64,000 nt of DNA from G965277745 sp965277745 (GCA_965277745.1 OZ255837.1:992001-1056000), one strand, 5' to 3'; counted from the stretch's first letter, positions 33,109-42,796 are shown. Numbers and translations: made by a program. The notes: a model not told the origin generated them from the letters alone.

Positions 33109-35298
33109 ATGAAAAAATTAACTATTGTTATCCTTATCAGTCAAATTCTTTCTCACGACTCGATGGCAGCAGTCTCACGAGAGCAGTCCAGTCAATCAAG
33201 CAAATTACGGCCGGTGATTGTCACATATGCAATGACTAAGGAAACGCCGACAAGTGCTCTCCAGTTAGATCAACAGACCTTGGACAAGGCCGTATCCGAT
33301 AGTCCCGGGGATCTGTTCCGTCATGTGCCTGGTGTAGCGTTTCAGAAAGACCCTTTTGCAGGGGGATTGGGAGGGATCCGCATTCGTGGCATGGGCGGCT
33401 CGACCGAATTCAACAGCGACCGGGTGGCGATCAATATCGACGGCGTCCCCGTTCCCGATTCCTACAAGTTTGGCCATATCGAGAACAACGGACAAAATAC
33501 CTTCGATATCGCCGATCTCAAAACCGCGGAAATATACAAAGGAGCGGGGTTAACCGGTGTGGCCGGACGGTCTGGCCTCGCGGGGACGGTGAATCTGACC
33601 ACCAAAGACCCGGCGGATTATCTCGAGGACGGCGAGCATTTCGGCGGCAACGTCCGCTCCGGGTACAGTGGCGAAAATGAAATGTTCAAAAATGGATTTT
33701 CGCTTGCCGGTCAATTCTCTGACCAGGTATCAACGATGTTTAGCTACACACGCCGTGATTATCACGAGACCCCTAATTATGATGGCGCTTATTTATCGGG
33801 AAAAGAACGGTTAGCATTAAATCCGGTCAATGCCGAGAGCCATAATATTTTAGGCAAAATTGTTTTCTCTCCGAACGATCGGCACACGTTCAAGCTAAAG
33901 CTGGAAAGCTACAAACTGCATTTTGACGAGGAAATGTTGAATCATACGTCGGCATATTTATTTCGCGACAAAATTAAACAACAAGATGAAACTTATTGGA
34001 ATAAATTTAAATCAGATAGGCAACAATTGTCGTTAAAACATGAGTTCAATATTCGTACCCCACTTTTTGATAGTGGCGACTGGCAGTTCTATTATCAAGA
34101 TAGTAAGCAAAAACGCGATGATGATTACGTATCTTACAGCAAAAAACATCAAGGAATCAGAAGTGGAAAAACCTCCTATAAAACAAAAGAACTCGGTTTC
34201 CACGCCAACTTCGACAAAGAAATCTTCAATCATCAGTTGGGCTATGGCTTCAGCTTGAGAAGACTCAATGCCATGAGTTGGGATCAGTATGCCAGCAAAT
34301 CCGACGGGGATATCTCCCCCTATGTACATCAACCCGATACGAAAACGGAAAGTCAACGCTTGTATATCGATGACGACTGGTCGCTGGCGAACGGACGTTT
34401 TCATCTCCTTCCCGGTCTTGGAGTGACCCACTATACGCTGACGCCTAAAAAGACACCCAACTACCATGACAAGATGACAAAAAACGCGCACACGGTACCT
34501 ACCTGGAGTTTGGGCACAACCTTCAATATAACCGAGGATCAGCAGATTTTCGCTTCCTATCGCAGAGGGATAAAATTGCCTTCATTCCTCGAGTACGGCA
34601 TAGGAAAATTATTCGCTCACAGTTCAACGCCCTACAAACCGAATCACGATTTGAAACCGGAACGGAGTCAAAGCGTTGAACTAGGTCTCAAAAGTAAGGG
34701 CACTTGGGGAAGCTCGACGATTAGTCTTTTCCACGATACCTACCAGGATTTCCTCAATACCAGAACGATCGATGGTGGAAAATACAGACAAGCCTATAAC
34801 ACCCCCGATGAAGTGACGATCTATGGCGTCGAAGTGAACGGCTTGCTCGACTTGAGTCAATCGATGCTCGATGGATTGAAAGTGAAAGGCGCGCTGGCTT
34901 ATGCGAAATCGAGAGAAAAAACTGAAGATGGTAAACAGCCTTACACCAACGGGGATCCTCTGATGGCAAGTCTTGGACTCGTCTATGATTCGCCATCCGA
35001 CAAATGGGGGCTTGAATGGACGAGCCGTTTTGCCAAAGCCAAAAAGGCAGGCGATATCGCGCCGGATGATTTGAATCCCAGCGAATGGTGGAACGTGCCA
35101 GTCGATCCCATCGCCGGGTATGGGGTAAGCGATTTCAGTGCATACTTCAAGCCGATAAAAAATATGCTCATCACCGCCGGTGTCTACAACGTTTTTGACA
35201 AGAAATACGCGGTTTGGTCGCAGAGCATAAAAGAAGATTATGACCAAATAACCGAGCCGGGACGCACGTTTGCGGTCAATCTCCGCTACGATTTCTAA
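33109..35298 (+). CDS. hmuR: TonB-dependent haem/haemoglobin receptor
   Basis: Outer-membrane receptor, 729 residues from the Met at 33109. A signal peptide (MKKLTIVILISQILSHDSMA) precedes a plug domain (about 45-165) with DLFRHVPGVAFQ, GGIRIRGMG and IDGVPVPDSYKFGH. The 22-strand barrel follows, with FASYRRGIKLPSFLEYG and the C-terminal NVFDKKYAVW and AVNLRYDF, ending in Phe as outer-membrane proteins do. FRAP-like and NPNL motifs seen in classic haem receptors are not obvious, so haem as ligand is deduced from the hmuTUV and hugZ neighbours. An upstream Met at 33055 lies in the Fur-like box and is unlikely. Confidence 0.88.
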   Translation: MKKLTIVILISQILSHDSMAAVSREQSSQSSKLRPVIVTYAMTKETPTSALQLDQQTLDKAVSDSPGDLFRHVPGVAFQKDPFAGGLGGIRIRGMGGSTEFNSDRVAINIDGVPVPDSYKFGHIENNGQNTFDIADLKTAEIYKGAGLTGVAGRSGLAGTVNLTTKDPADYLEDGEHFGGNVRSGYSGENEMFKNGFSLAGQFSDQVSTMFSYTRRDYHETPNYDGAYLSGKERLALNPVNAESHNILGKIVFSPNDRHTFKLKLESYKLHFDEEMLNHTSAYLFRDKIKQQDETYWNKFKSDRQQLSLKHEFNIRTPLFDSGDWQFYYQDSKQKRDDDYVSYSKKHQGIRSGKTSYKTKELGFHANFDKEIFNHQLGYGFSLRRLNAMSWDQYASKSDGDISPYVHQPDTKTESQRLYIDDDWSLANGRFHLLPGLGVTHYTLTPKKTPNYHDKMTKNAHTVPTWSLGTTFNITEDQQIFASYRRGIKLPSFLEYGIGKLFAHSSTPYKPNHDLKPERSQSVELGLKSKGTWGSSTISLFHDTYQDFLNTRTIDGGKYRQAYNTPDEVTIYGVEVNGLLDLSQSMLDGLKVKGALAYAKSREKTEDGKQPYTNGDPLMASLGLVYDSPSDKWGLEWTSRFAKAKKAGDIAPDDLNPSEWWNVPVDPIAGYGVSDFSAYFKPIKNMLITAGVYNVFDKKYAVWSQSIKEDYDQITEPGRTFAVNLRYDF

Positions 35299-35349
35299 GC
35301 GTCCATGTCTCTCATAAACCGGTTCGATAAAACTGCCCTGGGACTTGAC

Positions 35350-36240
35350 ATGCAACGACTCCGGGAAACCCTCCTGGGCGCCTTTCTTTGGGCAGCGTCG
35401 ATCGACGCTGCCCTGGCTTATGAGCGCATTGTATCGGCAACGGGCAATGCCTCGGAAACAATCGCCGAGTTTGGACTCAGTGACAAGCTGGTCGCCGTCG
35501 ATACGACCAGCACCCTGCCCAAGGCTATTATGGAAAAGAAACCCAAGATCGGTTACCGCCGGCGTCTGTCAGCAGAGGGCATTTTGTCCATGCGTCCCGA
35601 TTTATTGATTCTTGCACCGGATGCGGGGCCTGCGACGGTCGTTGACCAAATCCGTGCCGCCGGTATAAAAGTTTTAACCATCGAAGATGAAAAAACCGTC
35701 GATGGAATGGTCGCTGATATCGAGTTGTTGGCCAGAAAACTTCATGCCGGTCAAGCCGCTTTATCATTGATAAAACGTATCAGAGAAGAGGAAGCCGCGG
35801 TAAAGGAACTGATTATGGATCGTTCGCGTCAGCCGAATATCGCTTTTTTAATGGATACCGGCATAGGAAAGTTCCTGGCATTGGGGAGCGAAAGTTCAGG
35901 AGATGCCATGGTTAAAATTGTCGGGGGAAATAACGTTTTTGGCGATCATTTCCATGGTATCAAACCCGCTTCGAATGAAGCCCTGATTGCCACTGATATG
36001 GATATGATTGTCATTGCCCCGCATGGCGGTAAACCAATGGGAAAGGCAACGATAGAAACGGCCGTTTCCGATTATCCCAGTCTTTTACTGACCAAGGCCG
36101 CGCGAAAAAATTGTATTTTCCGCGTTGGTACGATCGAGTCGCTGGGCTTTGGCCCGACTTTGTTACAAACCGCCAAAAAAATCGCTCAAAAAGCCAATCG
36201 ATGCATTGAAGATGAATCGAAAGGAACTGCCGATCCATAA
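35350..36240 (+). CDS. hmuT: Haem ABC transporter periplasmic binding protein
   Basis: Class III (BtuF-like) periplasmic binding protein, 296 residues from the Met at 35350, which has GGGA upstream; an earlier Met at 35305 lacks a ribosome site. A signal peptide (LLGAFLWAASIDAALA) is followed by two lobes joined by a helix. ERIVSATGNASETIAEFGL, PKIGYRRRLSAEGILSMRPDL with a Tyr in the haem-ligand region, and GGNNVFGDHFHGIKPASNEAL agree with HmuT/ShuT. It passes haem from the receptor to HmuUV. Confidence 0.9.
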   Translation: MQRLRETLLGAFLWAASIDAALAYERIVSATGNASETIAEFGLSDKLVAVDTTSTLPKAIMEKKPKIGYRRRLSAEGILSMRPDLLILAPDAGPATVVDQIRAAGIKVLTIEDEKTVDGMVADIELLARKLHAGQAALSLIKRIREEEAAVKELIMDRSRQPNIAFLMDTGIGKFLALGSESSGDAMVKIVGGNNVFGDHFHGIKPASNEALIATDMDMIVIAPHGGKPMGKATIETAVSDYPSLLLTKAARKNCIFRVGTIESLGFGPTLLQTAKKIAQKANRCIEDESKGTADP

Positions 36241-36297
36241 TGGCTGGATATTTATACGTTTCGTTTATTATTAACCTTATCGAAAGCGAGAAAAACC

Positions 36298-37089
36298 ATG
36301 GAAAATAGCTTTATAAATCCTGAAGTGAAAATCAGTGATGATAATATGTCGCACTTCAATCGCTATACCAAACAGCGTGGAACGCGTGATGCACGGCGCA
36401 TTTATCACCGCGTTTTTGCGGGTGATATAGCGACTTTGGGACGTAAAGACAGCCGCACAGAAGGCTATCCATTTTGCTCTGTCGCCCCCTTTATACTCGA
36501 TTATACCGGCAACCCGGTCATTTTTACCGCCGATCTCGCCGAGCACACAAAAAATGCTTTCGCCAATGGCAAAGCCTCGCTAATGATGCGCCAGGTCGAA
36601 CGCCAGCAGCAAATCGAAACCGGTTGGCGGTTGGCTTGTGTCGGTGAACTGAAAGAAATCACCGGACAAGACCGCGATCGCGTTGGCGAGTCTTATCTAC
36701 GCTACTATCCCGAAGCCAAACAATATATGACAGTTCATGACTTTCACTTTTTTCGCCTCAACCTTGTCGTTGCCCGCATTATCATGGGCTTCGGCAAAAT
36801 TTCTTGGGTAGAGGCCGAAGATCTCGCTGTCGCATCGCCGTTTACACGCGATGAAGAAAGCGGGATCATCGAACATATGAACAACGACCACGAGGCGGCA
36901 ATCAAGTATTATCTGAAGAATCTTGGCGTCTCCATCAGCGATGATTTGATCATGCCACGGATGGTTGCCATCAGCCAATTCGGTGCGGTCATCGACTACC
37001 ATCATCATTTGCATTTTGTCGCGTTCGACGAAGTTGCCAATGATGTCGATGAAGTTCGTCAGCAGTTGCTCAAATTGGCAAAAGTATGA
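36298..37089 (+). CDS. hugZ: HugZ-family haem utilisation protein
   Basis: 263 residues. A split-barrel flavin/haem fold (pyridoxamine phosphate oxidase clan, about 35-170) is followed by a DUF2470 domain (about 185-260) with IIEHMNNDHEAAIKYYLKN. HugZ proteins bind haem in the cytoplasm and take part in its breakdown or iron release in Campylobacter, Helicobacter and Plesiomonas. The gene lies between hmuT and hmuU, consistent with that role. A ribosome site (GCGAGAAA) precedes the ATG. Confidence 0.88.
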   Translation: MENSFINPEVKISDDNMSHFNRYTKQRGTRDARRIYHRVFAGDIATLGRKDSRTEGYPFCSVAPFILDYTGNPVIFTADLAEHTKNAFANGKASLMMRQVERQQQIETGWRLACVGELKEITGQDRDRVGESYLRYYPEAKQYMTVHDFHFFRLNLVVARIIMGFGKISWVEAEDLAVASPFTRDEESGIIEHMNNDHEAAIKYYLKNLGVSISDDLIMPRMVAISQFGAVIDYHHHLHFVAFDEVANDVDEVRQQLLKLAKV

Positions 37090-37265
37090 ATCGACACTTT
37101 CATACCCCGCCAGATTCGACACTCTTCTCCCACTGATACGAAAAATCGGAGCAAATAGTAATGCGGAAAATCGCATGTATTGTCCGTATCTTTAAGTCAA
37201 TATTGTCGATACTCCATATAAATTATCAAAGGCATTGATTTACTTCGTTTACAGGTAACTTTATT

Positions 37266-38339
37266 GTGGAAAATACACCATCTGTCACTTTTTCTCGACT
37301 GCTTCCTCAGTTGACGCAAACATTTCGTATCAAGGTAATTTTCGTCTCTTTGGTATTATTTTTGTTGATCAGTTTTTATATCGATTGTCGAATTGGGGCA
37401 ATGCGTCTGGACAATAAAACTTTTTGGCACATTTTCACCAGTAAAACAAATCCCTCGGATAGTGTTATAGTACAAATCTTGTTATACATTCGCTTGCCGC
37501 GTGCTTTGGCGGCAATCCTGATTGGTGGTACCTTGGCGTCGACAGGCGCGGTGATGCAGGGATTGTTTCGTAATCCTCTGATCGATCCGGGAATCGTCGG
37601 CGTGATGTCGGGAGCATCTTTGGCGGTAACCCTGAGTATTGTCTTGGGTAATAGTCTATTGCCACAATTTTTCAATGCCAATAACGATTATGCGCTGCCG
37701 ATCGCTTCGTTTGCAGGAAGCTGGGCAATGATGATAGTGCTATATACCTTTTCCAAACGTAGGGGCGAAATCGATATCAGCGTCATGTTGTTGATCGGCA
37801 TAGCCTTTGGGGCATTGACAATGGCGGCTACCGGCCTGTTGACTTACCTGTCGGACGATACACAGTTGCGTACAATTAGTTTCTGGAGTATGGGCAGCTT
37901 GGCATTGTTCGATTGGAAAAAATTGAGCATTCTCGGAATGATCTGCACGTTTTCATTGCCATTGCTTTTACGTAACGCCAATATTCTCAATGCCCTACTT
38001 CTGGGAGAAAATGTTGCGGGCCATTTGGGTTTTGATATTGAATACGCGAAAAAGCAACAGATTTTCCTGGTCGCTTTGTTGGTGGGCTCATGCGTCGCTT
38101 TTTCGGGCGGAATCGGTTTTGTCGGTTTGGTCGTGCCGCATATCGTGCGGGGTTTGTTGGGCAGTAATCATCGACTGGTATTGCCTGCCTCGTTTTTGTT
38201 CGGTGCGGCATTGCTCGGTACATCCGATGTTATCGCTCGTACTGTTGTCGCGCCCGCCGAATTGCCCATCGGGATTTTGATGGCCATGATTGGCGCTCCT
38301 TTCTTAGGTTATTTGGTTTCCCGCGGGAAGACAAGATGA
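37266..38339 (+). CDS. hmuU: Haem ABC transporter permease
   Basis: FecCD-family permease, 357 residues with about nine to ten membrane helices; the pair forms the haem channel. Family motifs are IRLPRALAAILIGGTLASTGAVMQG, FRNPLIDPGIVGVMSGAS and GGIGFVGLVVPHIVRGLLG. The start is GTG at 37266, with AGG ten bases upstream, and it overlaps hmuV by four bases at its 3' end. A 175-bp gap after hugZ contains AT-rich sequence that could hold its own promoter. Confidence 0.92.
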   Translation: MENTPSVTFSRLLPQLTQTFRIKVIFVSLVLFLLISFYIDCRIGAMRLDNKTFWHIFTSKTNPSDSVIVQILLYIRLPRALAAILIGGTLASTGAVMQGLFRNPLIDPGIVGVMSGASLAVTLSIVLGNSLLPQFFNANNDYALPIASFAGSWAMMIVLYTFSKRRGEIDISVMLLIGIAFGALTMAATGLLTYLSDDTQLRTISFWSMGSLALFDWKKLSILGMICTFSLPLLLRNANILNALLLGENVAGHLGFDIEYAKKQQIFLVALLVGSCVAFSGGIGFVGLVVPHIVRGLLGSNHRLVLPASFLFGAALLGTSDVIARTVVAPAELPIGILMAMIGAPFLGYLVSRGKTR

Positions 38340-39151
38340 TCCTCCAAGCAGAGAAATTGAGTTTTGTTGTTGGTAACAAAACAACCCTGGATAAGGTGAC
38401 GCTGGCTATCCCTCAAGGCAATCTCACCGCAATCATCGGCCCTAATGGCGCAGGTAAAACAACGCTGTTGAATTGCATCGATGGCGATGCGACGCCGACG
38501 ACAGGCCACGTTTACTTCGACCGCCAACCGCTCGTGCGTTTGGACCGCTTATCATTGGCCCGTCGTCGTGCCGTTTTACCACAGACCAGCAGCATTCCCT
38601 TACCCATTAAAGCAAGAGAAATCGTCGCCCTGGGACGCGCGCCGTATCGTTACCGAATGGCGCAACGGCAGGACAAAACGATGATCGACAATTGCCTGAA
38701 AACAATGGAGATCGAGCACTTGGCAGAACATCACTATGCGACCCTTTCAGGGGGGGAGCAACAACGCGTTCATATTGCCAGGACATTGGTGCAAATACAG
38801 GCTGAACCTGACGTTGATTTACACGGTCAAGCACTCTTTCTGGACGAACCGACGAATCACCTGGATATTTTGCATCAATATTCCTTGATGCACAAACTCA
38901 AGACCTTGCAACAAAGAGGGTTGACTATCGTGACTGTGATGCACGATTTATCATTGGCCTTGCAGTTTGCTGAAAAAATTATCTTGATGTGTGGCGGTAA
39001 AAAAATTGGCGATTACACGCCGCCGCAACTGGTACAAAGCAATGATTTATCAACTGTCTATAAAATGGATATACGCATTACCTGGGATGAAGAAAAAAAA
39101 CGTTACTGGCTAGCGCCACAGCTTTACAACCAAGATACTTTGACTGTTTAA
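38336..39151 (+). CDS. hmuV: Haem ABC transporter ATP-binding protein
   Basis: 271 residues. Walker A is G35-T43 (GPNGAGKTT), the Q-loop is VLPQTSS, the signature is LSGGEQQRVHIA and Walker B is ALFLDEPTNHLD with a switch His in VTVMHDLSLAL. It drives HmuU and is coupled to it by a four-base overlap. Sequence around VDLHGQALFLDEP is longer than in general ABC proteins, as is usual in HmuV. Confidence 0.94.
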   Translation: MILQAEKLSFVVGNKTTLDKVTLAIPQGNLTAIIGPNGAGKTTLLNCIDGDATPTTGHVYFDRQPLVRLDRLSLARRRAVLPQTSSIPLPIKAREIVALGRAPYRYRMAQRQDKTMIDNCLKTMEIEHLAEHHYATLSGGEQQRVHIARTLVQIQAEPDVDLHGQALFLDEPTNHLDILHQYSLMHKLKTLQQRGLTIVTVMHDLSLALQFAEKIILMCGGKKIGDYTPPQLVQSNDLSTVYKMDIRITWDEEKKRYWLAPQLYNQDTLTV

Positions 39152-39302
39152 CCAATTGTTATTTACTGTTAGTTTTTTTCACTTTTCAAACTATGCGAGT
39201 TTCTTTTTTCGGGGGGAAATTTCTTTGCTCATTGTATCGGTTTTTTGATCAAAAAACTGCGTCGCATAGAAGAAAAAGTGGAATGATTGGAGGATATTCC
39301 CC

Positions 39303-39743
39303 ATGAAATCGATGGAATTTTTAAAAGCATACACCGATTACGTTATTTTCGGTGCTCTGGCACTGATGCAATTTATCGCCATCTACAAAGTTTTGGAACG
39401 CAGTATTTTTTATATACGAATCAAACCACAAGAGTACGATAATATTCACGCGCTGGAATTGGATTTGACGCGAGGATTGACCCCTATTTATACCGCGGGA
39501 GCAATTGCGCCCTACGTCGGACTACTGGGTACGGTGATTGGTATTTTAACTACCTTTTACGACATGGGTAACGCCGGCGGTGATATTGAAGCCGGAAAAA
39601 TCATGATCGGACTGGCTTTGGCGTTGAAAGCTACTGCCGCCGGTATTTTGGTCGCCATTCCTGCGGTAATGTGCTACAACGCCCTAACCGCAAAAGCACA
39701 AGCCAAGAAGCTGGTGTGGAAAGCGTATAACGATTGTCGATAA
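39303..39743 (+). CDS. exbB: ExbB biopolymer transport protein (short form)
   Basis: Inner-membrane stator of the TonB energiser. It has 146 residues, the short Pasteurellaceae/Neisseria-like form without the long N-terminus. Three helices are visible; GAIAPYVGLLGTVIGILTTFYDM and GLALALKATAAGILVAIPAVMCYN are the conserved proton-channel segments. GGAGG lies before the ATG. It begins a second transcription unit with exbD and tonB. Confidence 0.93.
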   Translation: MKSMEFLKAYTDYVIFGALALMQFIAIYKVLERSIFYIRIKPQEYDNIHALELDLTRGLTPIYTAGAIAPYVGLLGTVIGILTTFYDMGNAGGDIEAGKIMIGLALALKATAAGILVAIPAVMCYNALTAKAQAKKLVWKAYNDCR

Positions 39744-39766
39744 CCCTAACGGCAAACGGATTGACG

Positions 39767-40201
39767 ATGAAAAAGTTCGACAGTATCAATGTGATCCCTT
39801 TTATCGATATTATGCTGGTCCTATTGGCGATTGTTCTGGCAACGGCCAGTTTTATCAGTCGAGGGAAAATCGAGGTCAATATTCCTGAATCAGAGAGCAA
39901 AGATATAATTCAAAGTGAAGATATTGTTGAACTCATCACTATTTCTAAAGACGGTGGTTTTTTCTACCACGATAAACCAATCACTTTAACGGAACTTGAT
40001 CAAGTGTTCGCAAGAATGAAAGCTGAAACCAAGATAACTATTAAAATCGATGCCGATACGGCCTTCCAGAAATTCGTTAACGTTACCGATTTATTGATGA
40101 AATATAAATTGAAAAAAGTTTCTGTTTTGACTACCCCAAACAGATTATCTCCAAATGCAAACAAGGCAACGCCATTGTTCGAGCCTAAAGCAAATATGTA
40201 A
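39767..40201 (+). CDS. exbD: ExbD biopolymer transport protein
   Basis: 144 residues from the ATG at 39767. One membrane helix (about 8-30), NVIPFIDIMLVLLAIVL, carries the conserved Asp that takes protons, and the periplasmic domain follows. An earlier non-ATG start inside exbB is less likely. Its stop overlaps the tonB start (TAATG). Confidence 0.92.
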   Translation: MKKFDSINVIPFIDIMLVLLAIVLATASFISRGKIEVNIPESESKDIIQSEDIVELITISKDGGFFYHDKPITLTELDQVFARMKAETKITIKIDADTAFQKFVNVTDLLMKYKLKKVSVLTTPNRLSPNANKATPLFEPKANM

Positions 40202-41109
40202 TGCGTCAGATTATTGCATTTCTGGGATCGATATTACTCAATGGTGGCGTTATTTTCGCCATTATTTATTATCTCGATGCCATCGAGGAAAAAAATCAAA
40301 CCGTGGTAACAGAAGCCGCGAACTTTGATCTCGGCATGATCGTCGGCGCCAATACCATGACAAAACAGCCTTCACAACAAAGCCAAACCAGACAAGCTCG
40401 TCGCAGCATAGAAAGCACTTCCGAAGCTCAACCTGTTCTCGAACCCGAGCCGATAGTTGAACCCGAACCAAAACCCGAACCCATTGTCAAACCTGAAGCA
40501 GCCATTGAAAACAAGCGGTCAGTTGAACCGGAAGCAATAATGAAACTCATGGAAAAACCTGCTCCCGTCATCAAGAAAGCAGAACGCAAAATAAAAAGGA
40601 AAATTGTTAAAACAGTTGAAAAAATAAAATCTGAACGATCACACACAAAAAAACCGACTCCCAAAAAATCGGCGCCTAAAATATCGCGCGAAAAACCGAC
40701 AAAAAGAACACAGAACCAAATTGCCCAAGAAGTCAGTGTCGGTATTGGCCTGGGAACGATAAACACTGTCAAGAACCAGAGCAAATCAACAGCATCGCAA
40801 GGGGGCAAAAGCGCATCCAAGCAATCGAAAAAATCTAACGCAAACACTTATCGTGCTGGTCTACTATTAGCTATCAAACGAATTGCCGACAAAACCGCAC
40901 GACATATGCGTAAGCAAGGTATCGTGCGTGTGCGCTTCAATCTGGAGCGCGACGGGCGCATCGACAATGTCAGACTTGTTGGCAGCAGCGGTGATAACGC
41001 CCTGGATAAAGCGGGTACAAAAGTACTCAACCAATTGGGTAGATATCAAACCCCTCCACCGGACTTTCCCACTATATTGACTGTACCGATTGTATTTAGA
41101 CCAAGATGA
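40201..41109 (+). CDS. tonB: TonB energy transducer
   Basis: 302 residues: N-terminal membrane helix (about 5-24), Glu-Pro and Lys-Pro rich spacer (about 75-165) that spans the periplasm, Lys-rich segment, and C-terminal TonB domain (about 215-302) with VRVRFNLERDGRIDNVRLVG and YQTPPPDFPTILTVPIVF. It transmits proton-motive energy from ExbBD to the haem receptor, binding its TonB box. It overlaps exbD by one base and ends the haem locus. Confidence 0.93.
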   Translation: MRQIIAFLGSILLNGGVIFAIIYYLDAIEEKNQTVVTEAANFDLGMIVGANTMTKQPSQQSQTRQARRSIESTSEAQPVLEPEPIVEPEPKPEPIVKPEAAIENKRSVEPEAIMKLMEKPAPVIKKAERKIKRKIVKTVEKIKSERSHTKKPTPKKSAPKISREKPTKRTQNQIAQEVSVGIGLGTINTVKNQSKSTASQGGKSASKQSKKSNANTYRAGLLLAIKRIADKTARHMRKQGIVRVRFNLERDGRIDNVRLVGSSGDNALDKAGTKVLNQLGRYQTPPPDFPTILTVPIVFRPR

Positions 41110-41272
41110 TAGGGATGTACCAGATAATATGTAAAATAGTTATCATGAGCAGCATGAGTAAGAACTGTTTAAGTATGCACAAACAAGATCGGCTATTGCA
41201 ACACTTTTTGCTGGAACGACGGCTAGATGTGCCGCCTCACTTGTTGATGTGAACATCAAAAAGCGATGAACC

Positions 41273-41515
41273 GTGAAAGTTGATAATGATTACTGGAAAG
41301 CAGAGGACTACGCGCTTCATGCTAATTATGTTTCTGCCTTGACCCAAGAGGTGATGCGGGACCTTGCCCCCCAAGCAGGCGAAAAAATCTTGGATCTCGG
41401 ATGTGGCGACGACGAACTAGGTGCTTTTATTCTGGGACAAGGGGCTACATTTTCAGGTATCGATAGCAGTGCCAGTCTTGTCGAAACAGCTCGTGGACGG
41501 GATGTTGATGAGAGC
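41273..41515 (+). pseudogene. SAM-dependent methyltransferase, 5' fragment cut by IS3-family element
   Basis: GTG at 41273 starts a class I methyltransferase: YVSALTQEVMRDLAPQAGEK precedes motif I ILDLGCGDDELGAFIL (about 39-54) and motif II FSGIDSSASLVETAR. At 41516 the inverted repeat of an IS3-family element begins, and the rest of the enzyme is gone and does not reappear beyond the elements. About 80 of an expected 250 residues remain. A 35-codon frame just upstream (41145-41252) is in a different frame and unrecognised. Confidence 0.78.
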
Positions 41516-41577
41516 TGGTCCCCAAAATTAGGACAGGGTTTTAAGGTGGAGCTGTTATGATTTTGAACGGATTTTAC

Positions 41578-41883
41578 ATGTCAAAACGTCGAAACTTTTC
41601 AGCCGAATTTAAAGCAAAAGTCGCTATGGAGGCGCTCAGTGAAGAGCTGACACTTTCAGAGCTTGCCAGCAAATATACCATCCACCCGAACCAGATCAGC
41701 CAGTGGAAACGTCAAGCCAAAGAAAACATGGTTGAGATTTTCTCTGGCAAAAAGAAGAAAGAAAAATCGGATCAGTCAGCGGAAATCCGCGACCTTCACG
41801 CCAAGGTCGGTCAGTGGACCATGGAGAACGATTTTTTGTCACGAGCCTTCGGCCACTCTCTCGGGCGCGGCGGAAGGAAATGA
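41578..41883 (+). CDS. IS3-family transposase OrfA
   Basis: 101 residues from Met at 41578: a helix-turn-helix of the transposase_8 type (RRNFSAEFKAKVAMEALSEE, then LTLSELASKYTIHPNQISQW) and a leucine-zipper-like C-terminus. A slippery heptamer T-TTT-TTG at 41832-41838, in phase with the OrfA codons GAT-TTT-TTG, allows -1 frameshifting into orfB, as in other IS3 elements. Confidence 0.88.
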   Translation: MSKRRNFSAEFKAKVAMEALSEELTLSELASKYTIHPNQISQWKRQAKENMVEIFSGKKKKEKSDQSAEIRDLHAKVGQWTMENDFLSRAFGHSLGRGGRK

Positions 41884-42719
41884 TCAGCCCAAGTGGACCT
41901 CTGAGCATTACCCGTCAAGGCGAATTGTTCAGCATCAGCCCCTCAAGCTGGTATGACGACACCAAAGGCGAAAGCCCGCTGAACCTGAAGCTCATGCGTC
42001 TGATTGACGAACAGTTTTTGGAAACGCCGAGTTATGGCAGTCGTCAAATGGCGCGGCATTTACGTCTTCAGGGCTATTGTGTCAGCCGCAAGCGCGTGCG
42101 TCGCCTTATGGGTCTCATGGGTTTGCCGGCAATTTATCAGAAGCCAAAAACCACGGTACGTCATCCAGAGCACAAGATTTATCCCTATTTGCTCAGAGAC
42201 AAGACGATAGATCGTCCCAATCAGTTCTGGTGCGCCGACATAACCTATATTCCGATGGGGCGTGGATTTTTGTATCTGATTGCGATTATGGATTGGCATC
42301 GTGGCTTTGTTCTCAGTTGGCGGCTCAGCAACAGTATGGATACTGCTTTTTGCGTCGAAGCGCTTGAGGAGGCGTCAATGCTTTACGGCAAACCTGACAC
42401 CTTTAACACGGATCAGGGCAGTCAATTCACCAGCTTTGAATGGATCAGAAGGCTGAAGGATGCGGGCATTGCAATCTCCATGGATGGCAAAGGCTGTTGG
42501 ACAGATAACGTCTTCATTGAGCGTCTGTGGCGCAGCCTGAAGTATGAATGTGTCTATTTGCACGCATTTGACGGCGGGAAGGATGCCAAGGCAAAGATCG
42601 GAAAATGGTTGGATCACTACAACTGGAGACGCCCCCATTCCAGCCTTGACGGGCTACCGCCAGAACGGATTTACTTCTCATCTCAGGGTCATGACCCTGA
42701 GATGAGAACTGCGGCATAA
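41814..42719 (+). CDS. IS3-family transposase OrfB (made mainly as OrfAB by -1 frameshift)
   Basis: DDE catalytic part, about 300 residues in the -1 frame relative to OrfA. It has HTH_21-like YGSRQMARHLRLQGY, then Asp in FWCADITYIPMG, Asp in FNTDQGSQFTS and Glu in TDNVFIERLWRSLKYE, and the closing YNWRRPHSSLDGL. The useful part begins at the slippery site near 41832. The frame is intact to the TAA at 42719, so the element may be active. Confidence 0.9.
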   Translation: MDHGERFFVTSLRPLSRARRKEMISPSGPLSITRQGELFSISPSSWYDDTKGESPLNLKLMRLIDEQFLETPSYGSRQMARHLRLQGYCVSRKRVRRLMGLMGLPAIYQKPKTTVRHPEHKIYPYLLRDKTIDRPNQFWCADITYIPMGRGFLYLIAIMDWHRGFVLSWRLSNSMDTAFCVEALEEASMLYGKPDTFNTDQGSQFTSFEWIRRLKDAGIAISMDGKGCWTDNVFIERLWRSLKYECVYLHAFDGGKDAKAKIGKWLDHYNWRRPHSSLDGLPPERIYFSSQGHDPEMRTAA

Positions 42720-42796
42720 CTGCAACAAAGGTTCCACCTTAACTAAGCCGCAATCCTCTCCAACAAATGGGGTCCACTTCTTCTTGACGTTCACCC

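Larger units (their letters stand above)
41516..42776 (+). mobile_element. IS3-family insertion sequence, apparently complete
   Basis: The left end TGGTCCCCAAAATTAGGA (41516-41533) and the inverse of the right end, TGGACCCCATTTGTTGGA (42776-42759), match as imperfect inverted repeats, with a further shared block TTAAGGTGGA inside each. OrfA and OrfB lie between them. No target duplication is visible, and the right end abuts a truncated IS630 element, which suggests that a deletion has removed one flank. Confidence 0.8.
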
